Source of the DNA: Lucifuga dentata
Lineage: Eukaryota; Chordata; Actinopteri; Ophidiiformes; Bythitidae
NCBI GenBank assembly: GCA_014773175.1
Contig: VXCM01001291.1
Location: forward strand, 51,248-115,247
Direction of reading: 5' to 3'
Length of the DNA stretch: 64,000 nt
The notes under the pieces were generated by a model. That model searched no databases, had not been told where the DNA came from, and saw nothing but the letters and a program-made list of their open reading frames with translations. The translations under genes were made by a program, and so were the position numbers. Every line of letters starts with the position of its first letter. Position 1 is the first letter of the stretch. This document shows positions 34,601-48,189 of the stretch, one piece after another.

Positions 34601-37600
34601 GTACTCAGCTATGGGGTGGCAACTTTCTGCCTGAGTGTCATGGTTACCCAGTATGGAAGCTTCACACATGATTTGCTTTTCCCACCAGCAGGCGAGATCC
34701 TTTCTGTGACCTCTGATTTGTTTTTCACATGATTTCAACCTCTGGGTTTGTGTCTTTCTCAAAGACACAAAGATTTTACACTGTTCTCTTCCGCCTCCAC
34801 TATCATAAGGGCAACAGGAAATACCAACATTTACCAAGTACTTTGGGTATCCCCCGCTTTGGGAACGATGTTTGCCTTGTGTGGAAGACAGTGAGTTATC
34901 TTGCATACTTGGCTACTCAGTTAAAACCCAAGCAGTACTTTGCCAAAACAGAGAAATGATCAGGCAGTTGTCTGTTTTGGGACGTTTCTGTGGGTAATTG
35001 TGGACAGCCTGAGAGATCTTCTCATTCAAGGAGACAGAGAAAGGGATGTGGGTTAAAGTTCAACTTGTAATTAAAAAGCCTGTTGTGGCTTTGCTGCTAT
35101 ATTCACCTCCCCACACTCTGTTTATTTCCTAAGCATTCACATAAAGTGCTTGTGATATTGCATACATGCTGCCGTCCCTCTTTGATTTTTTAACGAGGTT
35201 CTTGCAGATTCCTCCTAAGCTAATTATACCAAGGGGAGCATCAAGGGGGAGCAATGGGAGCTTAAAAACATGCAAGGAAGGCATTTATGTCCTTCATAAT
35301 TCATTTGTTTTGATAAATATATATACTCATATGTCTCGTTCATATATTATACATATATAAAATTAACTGATGTGCTGAAGAAACAAAAAACCTCCAAAAC
35401 AACCTTTTCAGACACAATAGATGACAGGACAGCCTCAGCCCCCCCTCTCCACCCCTTCTGACAGCAAGGTCAGGTTCGATCGTGTCTCAGGAGTANAGCC
35501 TCAGCCCCCCCTCTCCACCCCTTCTGACAGCAAGGTCAGGTTCGATCGTGTCTCAGGAGTATCATCCATCGACCGGCCAAGAAAAATTGAGATGACGGTG
35601 GAGATTTTTGCAGTACTCATTACCCGGTTAATCCCCCTGCGTCAGCATAAGCAAACAGAGCTGAGGACACTGAGCCCTTCACTGTACACTGACAATACTG
35701 CAATACTTGGAAACAACAAATCTACAGCCTAGTAATACAAAGCTGTGAAAACCCGAAATATACACAACAGATATGCTCAAACTTTAACCGGGATATGTCG
35801 AGGTCTTAAGGCTCCTAAGCAGACAAATAAAAATGTAATAGCTGTTTATATGTCGGAGTAAAATCAGCTTTAATCTACAGAATATCTACACTGATTACCT
35901 CCGCTAGGGAGGTTATGTTTTCACCCAAGTCTCTTTGTTTGTTATCAGTACTCAAAAAGTTATGACCCAGACACTCCATTAAATTTTGGTGCAGATCTGG
36001 ATACAAAGGCAGATCAAGGAATTGTAAAAAGTGATTTCTTAACATTGCTACATTTATGTTTGTGAATTTCTTCAAAGGTTATACGTCAATCTTAGTGAAA
36101 GAAATCAGGCATATTTTTCCCATGAAGAGTATCGATAAGTGCCATTTGTTCTGGATGCAGATCTGGCAAACTAAAATATATGCTTGGACAGGTGGTAAAT
36201 TAATGGAATTTCTGTACAGTTACAAATATAACTATAAACTGCTAATGTGTAGCTCAGATGATGCTAATTCAGTATGAAGACAAACATGACATTTTTAATA
36301 GTTACAAAGATCTGATATTATATCGATCTATAATATCTAAAATATTCTCTTTATTATAGTTGCTTTTTTTTTTTCATAAGGCCAGTATATTATTAGNTAT
36401 TATAGTTGCTTTTTTTTTTTTCATAAGGCCAGTATATTATTAGAATGAGATAAATGTTCAACCTTGTTCAGTCTTGGTGGAGGTATGAGTTCTAATGAGT
36501 CCTTCTAATTTCTTGATGTATCTTTAATGTAGTACAAAGATGTAAAATAATGTTTTAGCGGCATTAAAATACCTCTGAAAATTACATGGTAAATAATTCT
36601 CCAAGCTAATCCATTAATTCCATCTTTACAGGTAACACCAAGTCATCCCAGTTCCAACTGAAAACCTTCAAATGGCCCTTTACACAGCCAGACAATATGG
36701 TAATAATACTGGTATTCAAACAACAGTGTAATAAAACAGCAGAAAGGAAGTTCTGGCTTGAAACAAAGGAAACTAACAAACCTTTTCTTCCATTTGACTC
36801 CTCGTGTTTCATACTTTGCACTTTCAACAGTTACAGTTACATTCGACTCTCTGCTAAAGAAAGAAAGAACATCTTTTATGTTCGATGCTACCCTAAAGGC
36901 TCATAAATATTCAGATTTGTGTCAGCAGCAGCATTTGTGTGTTTACAAAACAGTGCGCTCTCCCACGGGACTGTGCCTACTCCACTGGAACATGAAAGGT
37001 GATAGCCAGTAAATCACCCACACTCCTCATGACTCCTCTGCGTTTTATTGTCTCCATTATTCACTGTCTAAAGCGGCATTTAAATGAGAACTGTCACTTT
37101 ACACATGAGACTTTGCTTTCACCGGAGATGAATAACTCTTCAGTAAAGTTTGTTTTATCCCATCAAAGAAAACCACTGAAGTTAAACCATCCAATTTGTG
37201 CGAGCAACATCTAGTATTTCTATGGGGATTGAATTGAAAAACATTTTTGAGCTATTCATATAACCTTGACTGAGCAGTTATATGATCCTTGCAGGTTCTT
37301 TTTTTCTTCTTGAGCCCACTGAGTTTCACTGAACAGCTTTGATCTGAGATGAAATGAAGGACTGGGTGACCTTGAGGGCTCGGGGGAGTCAACGTGGATG
37401 GATGCAGAATGTGTTTCTCCTCTTGATATATTGGCATCTCTGAACTGAACACCTTACCAAAGCTCAGAGTATCATTTCCGCTCATGGAAACAGGCTATTT
37501 CTGTAACTTTGACCTTAAAATCTATTTCAAGCAAACCGTAATAAGTGATCCAAAGTCCTACACAATGCAATGCTTGCCAACACTTGGCACAATGGCTCCC

Positions 37601-40600
37601 TCAAATGATACAATACACCTAAAAATGGATCTGCCTTGTCTGAGGATGTCAGCAACAAGCACGTCCGGTCCTCAGTGGGGGAAGTGATAGAGTCAAGCCA
37701 GACAGAATGGCTTGACTGTTGTACTGCTATAAATATCAAGGCGCTTCATCTTAGGGCCAAATTCAGCGCTGCTCAATCTAATAAAAGGACTCTCATCTCC
37801 TTTGCTTCGTCAATTTAAAAGGCCATTGATGACGTGTAAAAGGAGACAAGAGAATGGAAAAGTGCAGCTGAGTCATCACCCACACTTGTAAGGGTTGGTG
37901 TGTTTGGAGAGCATTAAAGCTAGCTCAAGTGGCTTTCTAGTAAAGACAGGATGTCTGCCACCTGGGTGTCTAATAGCTGTGTATGGAAGCCGTCCACAGA
38001 ACATTGACTGCTGCAGTGACGTTGTTGTGGGTTTAAAAAATCCCACTTTCTAATTCCATGTCAGCAATGTGAGAGCCAATAAGCTAATGCTGCTTTCACT
38101 GACAATCTGTGAAATATCCTTACAATTACTCACTCATGTTTGTAAGGGTACTCATAAAAAAAGAAGTACATCTGACATGTAAAGAACATCTGTTACACTT
38201 TTACACTTTTGTCACCTTTAGCTGTTGTTTGTCAGCCTCAGCTGTATTTAGACTCAATCACGCTTAAAGCTAAGCGCTACCAGCTAAGCATGTATAGCAA
38301 GTTTAATAGGAGACCTGACAATAACATATGACCTACATGTCTAAAGAACCTAAATGCTAAAAACATTTTTCCAGCTGCAAATCATCAAAGTCATGTATGC
38401 TGATTTGTATAGGAACCAGTTTGAAATGCGCTTATTTTGCTATAACCAAGTAAACATGACAAGTAAACAAAAGCCATGTGCCTGAGTGTTCAGATAGAGA
38501 CCTCTGATAGCAACCGTGGGAACCAGTCAATTCCCAGGTGGCCTTTTGCTTCTCTTGTGACAAACAGCCCATGGGAGAGGCTCATTTCCTGTGATGGGGC
38601 GGCACGCTGCTTCAAGCCTTAAAAGTCATATCCACTGACCCCTTAAGACCTTGAGACCACACAACCACCATCACAGCAGGCAAGTCCTGTGCAGCTGAAA
38701 ATAGACTGACTGATCTGAGCCAAGACCTACAAGCTGACTACTGTATAAGGCGTAATGATGAGAATACCATCTGCAGCATGGCCTTCACACTCCATGCAAC
38801 TACATGTGGTGCCTGATTGTTTTGAAGCTGCAACAGAAATGAAGTCATAAGCGGCAGATTTTCTTGAAGTGATGCCTTCAGCTCTTCTGCTACTGTGGTT
38901 TTGTCCAAGTTTGTGGCAGAGCTTTTGTTGTTTCACGACCCTAACGGTGCAGAATTACACAGGCGTGAAAAAATGTAACTTTCAGAGGCCGTGATTGGCT
39001 CCCTCTTCAGAAAAGGCCTCAGTAGTTGAGTTGCTGCTGAGGTCACTTCCTGTGCCAGGCGCTGTGGGAATGACATCACTGTCTGGTTTGAGACTATGGC
39101 TTCTCCGTGGTAGAGCCAACTATGGTTAAATCACAGTCTGTCCTGGTAACTAGGGAAGAACCAGAGGCAAGCCAAACATGTAGTCATACTAATACCGTGG
39201 AGAAAGGGTGGAGGAGCAGCTGGGGAGAGGCTACAGTTGGTTAGACACTGTAACTAAGAGATTTGTATTTGTTTTTAACCGTTAACTGTCAACTAAATCT
39301 CAGCCTGAAATCTAAAGAAGTTAGAGCTCAACAAACTTTAAAGTGGTTCATATTAAAATTGGAATGCTGTGATTTCTTTTGATGAAATCCTAACTTACCC
39401 CTATAATTTAGGAAGCAGTGCCAAACAAGTAGAATGTAATACCAATCTAATAGCGAATTAAACATGCCAATGAAGGAGAAACTATAAGAACATCAAAGCT
39501 AGGTGCCCCATGCATCACACAGTCTCTCCTTTCATACAGGAGACGCTAAATGAAAGCTTGTCAGTTTTGGCAACAAGATAGTGGAGCAGTTTACGTGATT
39601 GCTGTACATGAGGCCAGGTTTCAGGTTTGGCAGTGTTCTCGTGTACCCATGTAAATGAGAGAGGCCACAGTCTGGGACAGGGTGCAGCGAGCAGAGGAGG
39701 CACAGGATCTCAGATATCCATTATAATCTTAGAAAACAATAATCTGTTTGAGCCACAGCTCCATTGGGAACCTCTTTGAAGTGGGGAAAAGAGAAGCTAA
39801 TACTCCTAATTTTCCACATTCAAGGCAAATTTGATCTACTATGTTGTCATATTTGGAATTTGGTTAAAAGTATCATGGTTGAAGATAAAGTCTGGTAAAA
39901 ACTCAATCTGGTAAGGAAAGCAGGCTGAGGACTGAAAATGTGGAATGCGTGACAAAACTTCCTTGTTCCGAATGGAAGATGAGGTCATTGTGAAACAGGG
40001 GAAGTAATAATCAGTCTTACACAATTCAACTTCAGACTCAGCTAAACCTCACATCTCGTCTTAGATACTAAGCCTATGCAATGTTTGATTGTCAGCGATC
40101 TCAGAATTAACTCCGATGTTCTTCGCTGAGAAAGCTTTTCCTCCCCCTTTCTCTTTTTGGCCTGGGAGACTGGGGAAAAGTTCAACGACCTCTCTCGGGC
40201 AACCAGCTGATTTTCATCCAGGCTGGAGGAGAGGAATGAGAGGAATGCATTGATGTGTGGAAACAAACAACAGCACTGTGTGCCTGAGAGGCCTGATATG
40301 AGAAGTACTGAACCTTAGATAACCAAGTCTGCTGCCTAATTCAGACAAGCCACATATAAGGAACATAGATTGTACACCGCACAACTGCATTATGTAATAA
40401 AAAAAAAAAAAAAAAAANAAAAAAAAAAAAAAAAAAAGGTACAAATACAACCGTCTCTGGAATGGACAAAGTGTATATCCCACTGCTTTTAATCCTGATC
40501 TTTCTTTGTGTCTTTGGTCAGCCACGTCTAGTTCAATGTGACCCGCAGAGACGTTGGAAAGAGCTGCTGTATACCGAGCGGCTAGTTTTCAAAGGCTGAT

Positions 40601-43600
40601 TGTTTGAACTATCTAGAGCAGGTTGGCTCACTCAGAGCTGTGTGACCTTCCCTGTCTGTGTGCAGAGACCAAAGGGAAACAAGCACAGCCTACCTGATGA
40701 ATGATAATAAGCTGCCTATTGTGACACTGAAGGTCTGGTGTGAAAATGTGCGGAAAGCTAATAAGCAACACATCAGTTTCATAATGGAGGAACTCTCTTG
40801 GCATTTTCTCTCTGGGATAATCCCTGGAAAATGTCATTAGTGGTGTTCAGTAACTTCCTGTTGCTATTGAGACAAAGTGTGCCAAAGATTAGAATAAGAG
40901 CCTTAAGCAGGGACTGTTTATACAGCTAAAAATGTCATTTTGTGCTTTGTAATGCCCATGAGGATGCTTCGTGTTCCTCTACTTTCTTGTCAGCAGCTGT
41001 ATCAGCTGAGCATCAGATGATTATTGAGTCAGATGACTTTCAACTTTATCCATGTTTACTCTGTAAATTGTTGTGGGATTTGCTAAATTACTGTGTCTAC
41101 TGACTTCATTTTATTTGGCCTTTCAACCCTGGTGGGCATCACTTGCTCTGCCCAGGCAGACTCTTGACCTGTGACTGATCTGTTTAAAGCATTATAAAGC
41201 TCCCAAACTCCATCCTCCATCCATCCTTCTCCTCTCCCACCTCCCCACCCTGTTAGCCTCACCTCCCGATCAAAGACACCCTATGAAGTCCATCCAATAA
41301 TAGTTTAACCCTGTGTCCTCTATGCAGCGGAGGGATGTAGACTCACATTAATTCAAACAGAAAAACAGTGAAGGTCAAGGTGTCTGAGTGCTATGATAGA
41401 TTGCGGAGCTTTTGAAAAATGAATATGAAGCCAAATGATACAGTATGTTGTAATCAAAGTTCTGAAGTTCTTTTGATTACATATATACTTAAATATTGGG
41501 CTCTTTCCTCATTGATTTTTTTTTTTTTTTTTTTTTTTACAGCAACACCATAAAATGTGAAAGATGAAAAAAACACTTTATTAACTTCATTTACTCAGTT
41601 TATTAGATTCTGGTGGTTAGATCTGTGGATATGTGTCTAGACGTGTCTCACAATTAACGCTCCTCTATAAAGCAAAATGGCGCCTGACATAACTGACTCC
41701 ATAAAAGTCACAAGATGGTTGAATCCTTAAAACCTACAGAGGCTGAAATTATTACCAAAATACTAACAAAATGCCTGAGAAGAAAGGGATCCGCTGTCAG
41801 CTCTTCTTATTTTCAGTTCTCCCCGTTTTCTTTGAAGTTTCTGTCATTATTTGAAGTTGTAACGACAGCCCTACAACCAATTAAAAGCAGTACCTTCACA
41901 GCAGACCCAATGAAATTGATGTAATATAACTGTGGCAACGCTGGGTATGCCCCTGCCAGCATGATATCCCTGTCAGGCAGCAGCGGTGCTCTGAAAGCAG
42001 CACAAGTTATTTGTGACAGTGACAAAATGTCTGTTGAGTCTGGCGAGCTGACAGAATTTGGTTGTAGGTGTGGGAGGACATCAAGGTTTAAGATGGCGAG
42101 GAGTTTAGATGATCACTGCTCTCAAACGCTACGTAGCAACTTTCCTTGGCAAGCTTTTATCTTCGTGGCATTCGCTGGTGCATCATTTTCTCTGCACTTC
42201 AAAACTCATCAGTTGCCATCAAAGAGGACTGCCAGCGATTGGTGTTGTGTGCGTGAGTTTTCCAGGAGATTTCTACACACCCGTGGAATCCTTCAGCTCC
42301 AAATGTGGGTTTTTCCAAGCTCTTTTTATCTGGTTTTTCCTCCATTTGACACAACAAGCCTCTACTTTGATGCCTCCACGTTAAAATTCGACATATTAAG
42401 CCACTGTCTTGCTCAAAGATACCAACACAAATCATCGGAAATGCTGTATCAATAAAACCAAGTCAAAGTGATATCTGATGGCTGACCTCACTCAGCCTCC
42501 ACTGATGGTGAAACAGATCAGATTTCCTGAGGGCTATTTGCTCTGCTGCCAAAAATTACATTGGGTAGGGGGTGCACAGAATTATTTACCCCAGACCTCC
42601 ATGGATAAGACAGAGAAATCTATTTACCATTATCTGGCTATCATAATTTTTTTGGAGGGCATGTACTCAGCATTTCAGAGAAGAGCCAATAATGGCATGC
42701 TGTGTGTTAATGGGTAGTGTTGTGGCTAGTTGCACCGGGAAATCCCAGTGGAGATGGCAGCAGTGGTGTGTATGTGGGTGTGGATGTCTGTGTGTGCGTG
42801 TGTATGTCTGTGTGTGTGTGTATAGTGTGTGTGTTGATGGTGAATGGCATGGCTAACAGGAAGCTAGGCACCCCGGGGCCATCTGCTCCCTGCCATGGCT
42901 CACATGTCACGCTGTGACAACACAGCATTATTGATTCACACCACCACATCCGCTTCTGTGTGTGCACTGCTGTGTATATATCTGTGTATGCATATGTGTG
43001 TGTATGCGTGTGTGTGTGTGTGTGTGTACAGAGCCATTTTGAGGATACCAGATAATTGATTTTCACCAGTACATCCGCCTATGTGTTTGCCTGGCTGTGT
43101 GCGTAGTATGTGTAAAATATGAATCTTAGAAACCTTAACAACTGTTTAGGCTTTGCTATCCATGCATCTTCCTCTTTGTTAGCGTGGAAGTAATTTAAGA
43201 AGTGCAGCCAGTTGCATCTCGAATAGCAGTGGCTATTGTTGCAGTAGAAATTAATTGAAAATATCAAATCTCCTTTAAAGCCCTTTCGGGGGTTTGTCCC
43301 AAAATATCTACAGTAGCTAGACAATGGGTGGTACTATTTAACCTTGCCCTATATTGATATGCTGCACAGTTTGCAAGGGTGTGCCCACTGGCAAAGTCAA
43401 CTAGTGTCTCAGTGGGCTCCTCATTATCCAGACTCCAACATGACAGGAAAGGTGGAAACTTCTTTTATCTAGTCTCAAATGGTTCATTAGAACATTTTTC
43501 CATACACACTGGCAGCGGTTTGTGTTGTGAATGTGATGACAGTGCAGAAGCAAACAGGGAAAGGATTTACTCTATGTGTAACACGACAATTAAAGGACCA

Positions 43601-46600
43601 CACGGGAGAACTGATGGTAACACTTCTATATTTAGAGGCCTCTCACATGTCCCTGCATTTTTCAAGGATTTGCGCTGTTACCTGACACTGTAAGCCAGGT
43701 CGCAGGGTAATAGTGTGTTTGAGTGTGTTGCATGTGGGAAGTGAGTGTGCACGTGGATGTGCGGGGAGGTTGGAGATGGAGGGTGAGAGAGAGAGAGACA
43801 GAGACAGAGAGGGCATAAGACAAATAAAGAGAGAAAGGGAAAAAGACGAGGTAATGTGTTGAGTGGAGCATGGAGGAGCACAAATGTGAGGAATGTCCAT
43901 TTACTGTCCAAGTTTATCTGGTCCATATATTATTCATTGGTTTGTGTTCTGGCTGGGATAGTGCTTTTAAACAGTTCTGGCACATGTCCCTTATGAAACA
44001 GGAAACAGCAGCTCAGAGTGATTACTGCAAAATAATAATAACACAAACTCGTACAGATGAATTCACGAACCTGAAGCTAAAGGCACACGTATCCCCAGAG
44101 GCCCACACGGAAAGAGACACACACAGATTTGAGACAGACTAAACTAAAAACACTGAATGAAATAGCCTCACCAAACGTGATTGGCCACAAAAGAACACAA
44201 CGTCCACACCCTTCACTGGCCACTCAGGAAAACAACACCCAGGTCGTCTCTATTATTTATTTACAGTCACTGTTCCTCAGCAGACATTCCTCCGGCTCTC
44301 CTGAGGAGGCCCAGAAATAAGCACACAGGATGGGATGGAGGGCCTCTGGGGAGACGCGAGGAGGCAGTGGAAACAGACGAGACCTCGCTAGACTCCAGAA
44401 TTATATGGCTGAAACTGTAATGCAACGGTGTTTCTATGCTAATTATGTTGTTATAATGAAAGCCAAGCACAGCAAAGGTGTGTGCTTTTGGCATGTTTCA
44501 GATTCATGAAATGCTTGGCATGTATAGAAAGGTTAAGACGGTGTAAACAAAGCAAGGAATGTCATGTCAAGCTAAAAGAAATATGATGAGATGGAGCTGA
44601 TGTTATCGTCATCATAATAAAAAGCACTATTAGGTAACTTATTTTTTTTTTTAGAGACAATTTTGTTTGTGTGTTTCTCTTCTTGTCACAGATCTGTGAA
44701 ATCATCTATTATTATAACTGACAGCCTGTCTACAGGTTAAGGATCAAGATTTTATTAAACTAGAGATTGATGAAAGGGCTGCATTTCAAAGTTGCAGTGT
44801 ATGAAGCTACAAAAAAAATCTTATGTTGCTCTAGCTATAAGAAATTGTTTTTGATTTTGGAAAATGGCAATAAAGTAGGCCTAAAATGTGTCATTGTTCT
44901 TATGTGAACATTATATTGTAAACATATTATGATCAAAAAGTACCCAGCAACTTCACAAATGATTTTGAGCTTTAAAAATTACACATCAAATTCATCATGT
45001 CTATATCTTCCAGCATCTTAAAAATGCCCAAATGACCTTGGTTATCAGCATCAAATCTAACTGGTCTGCCTTTTTAACTGCACAGTAAAGGGTTAAACAT
45101 GTTTCCAAAGTATTCTACATTCAAAGATCAGTGTTTGGAATAGGGGACTTTGTGCTTTGAGCATCTCAGAGAGCAGACATCTGCAGATCTCTCAAGCCTG
45201 ATCGTGAAAGAAAGTATTCATGTCAGAGAGTTTGAGCCCAGAGCTGGCTGCATCTGTAGGAAGTTTCTGAGATGACAGTTGCTGGGCTGATGAGTGTAAA
45301 CACAGTGGCAGATGGTGAGCGACCGAGGCCTGTGCAGCAAAAGGGGTACAGTATGGGGAAAAATCTTGGCTGCTCGTAGCCACACTAAGCTCTTGTGTAG
45401 TGCACAAAGCCAAGAGTCCACATCAAAATTAACATAGTAGAAATGACAAAATCTCAGGCTTAGTCACAGTCATAGGGAAGGACTTAAATGAGATGTATTT
45501 CTCAAAGTGCAGAGAAATGCTTTTGCTTTTCCAGCAGTGAAATGATGTTGTTTGTGTGTTGTTATGACGGGAAGGGGGAAAAAAAAAATCCTGAAAAGCT
45601 ATTTGCATGAGTAATCATGTATTACTCTGTTTATGGGAAACAAGCCAATAGAGTTCATCTCACACTCTAATTTGTGATGCCAGACTGATAAACAATGACA
45701 AATTAACCAATGAAAAACTGACTGACAGAATGCTGACTGAAAAAAAATGGAGAAAGTTTAGCATAAATTTTAAGGAAATCTTGACTGCACTGCTCAAAGC
45801 CATGTGAAGTTTTGCTTCAAACACATCTTGAATAGTGCAATAGTAAGTATTTTCCTAAGTTAAGCAGATTTCATTTGCATCTAGGAGACACAAATTGGCC
45901 GTAAGTGAGAGCTCATTGTGAATTTTGCCTTCCTATGTGCGCCTGTGCCTCCTTTGTCAGGCAGTAGCTCAGTTTTTTTCTTTTCTTCTCTGCCGACATG
46001 TCACCTAGATGGAGATTAATGACTTCCCCACTGTCCCAGATCCACTCAACCTAAACAAGCACAGAGGAAGATGCCCACAATACCGTAGCAACATGGAGGT
46101 CCCACCCCTCCACCACCCAGGCTGTAGGGACTCCCCCAAAGGATGGACCCAACCCAAGCCTCTATCCTTTGTGTCTCCTCGCAAACACACACACACACAC
46201 ACACACACATACAACACACACCTGTGACAGAGAGAAATAGGCCACCTGGCTTGCAGCATTCCTCAGACAACCTGATCCACAGTGTCTTACACTCTGCAAA
46301 AGGACCACAGCAACTTCAAAACAGGATTTCAGGTTGTTTAAATCCATCCTAGCAGTAAAGATGAGAGAAGTTCATTTCTCTACATTGTGTTTTGAAGCAG
46401 TTTAGAGCTCCCGAGTTGTAAAACCAGCATTTTTGTCTGAAGCATATTTTGGCTGCCAGTTCTGCCAGTCAAATGTTTGAGTTCAAGCATGTAATTTCAG
46501 AAGTCAGTCCCCACCTGACAGTTTGTCCAATCACTTCATATTTACCAAAAGATCCTACAAATAAACACAGGTGTCCCACACATGGCTGTGTGTGCAGTCT

Positions 46601-48141
46601 AATTGCACTTGTTTCCCCAAAACTGCAATTTCTGTCACCACAAAGAACAGGAGAGGATGAATTTATACAGGTGGAGAAAAGCGAGTGTTTAAAGGATGGT
46701 GTTTCAGGTCATGGAGAGCGGGAAGGAATCACTGCAGAATGCATTTCAACCTCAGCTGGGTTTCACAAATTGCGTCTTTATTATTTCTGAGAGGTAGATA
46801 GTTTTGTTTTGCTAAAAATGTATTTGTCTCACGGTGATGCCTAGACTCAACAACAGTTAGTGGGCACTCACTATTTTGGGTTCGGATTGTCTCAAAAACA
46901 ACAGGAAACAGAGGGTGGCTGATAGAGAGCCATTTCCACACACTCTTGCATGTCAAAATGTCACTGTTAGCTTGATTAGCCCCCAACGTTTGTTTTTAAG
47001 AACAGTCAAAAACACAGGCTCACCTCTAACACACAATAACATAGAGGGCCCAGCAAGAAACCATATAATACAACCTGTGTTCCTGCAGAGATAACTGTGT
47101 TTATTCAGATAAAGTACATGTTATTACACTTCATTAGCCTTTAAACCACTAAAAAAGAGAAAATCTGTGTTTCAGAAACACATCCTATCTAGACAAAAGC
47201 TCTGGGCCTGCAGTATCAGATATTAGATGTCAGATAATAACTGAAACGCACGTCAGGGAATTCCCCCACCTGACAGGCATGAAAAAGGCTATAAATCAAC
47301 ATCAGTGTTATACTACAATATGTGTGTACTAAAGATTAAAATATTTCAAGTAGAACTTCACAGGAAGGATTAAAAAACTTGCTCAGAACCTGATTTAGAT
47401 GAGGTTTTCTCAAAACTTAATGCGGAAACAAACCAAATTGGATCCATATGCTTGCAAATAATCCAGCATAATCCGTTGGATTAAAAGACTGTGCTCTGTC
47501 TCCATCAGATGTGGAGTAGCAAAATTACACTCATCTCCACCCATCTGGAAAACACAGACTATGATGACCTACATTGTACAGTGGGCACGGGCTCCAGAGA
47601 CTTCTAGCAGGCATCTCTGCAGCTCAGTCTGCGCCAGCTTCAAGGCACAGGTTTAAAAATCAGACAAAAGAGTCCCAACCCAGATGCACAGAGGACTGCA
47701 TGTTAAACACAGCAGCTGCAGATTAGCACTGTGTGTTCCTGCAGGGCCCTCCCTCTGTTGGCTGCCTTTGATATGTGGCACAACCTGCCACCTTCAGGGG
47801 CATGACAGACTCAAGGGGAATGTTAAATGGTCCTTCCCTTTGAGATGTAATGTTCAGTATGAATCATTGATGAACCCCCAATCCTGATACCTTCTGGCTA
47901 AGATAACCAGGCAACACAAATGTTATTCTCTCATTAAGAGCACCTCGGCTAATTAGAGGCTAATTCATGGCAGACTGTTTTAATGGCTGATGAAGAGTAC
48001 AGCGCAGAACTGGCTACAGTGCTCCTCAATGGGAACACCAGCTGCAAAAAAAAAAAAAAAAAAAAAAAGAAGAAAGAAAAAAAAGGAGAATAGTTGCAAA
48101 AATGGATATGGTATTTCTTACTTTTTACTTTCACATACATG

Positions 48142-48189
<48 letters not shown>

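Noticed and set aside
40401..40438. Long A-run that might be a retrogene tail
   Set aside because: It has an N in the middle, no upstream gene-like sequence and no target-site duplication; similar runs occur throughout the window.
42707..43066. 119-codon minus-strand frame
   Set aside because: Most of it is His/Thr translation of TG/CA microsatellites.
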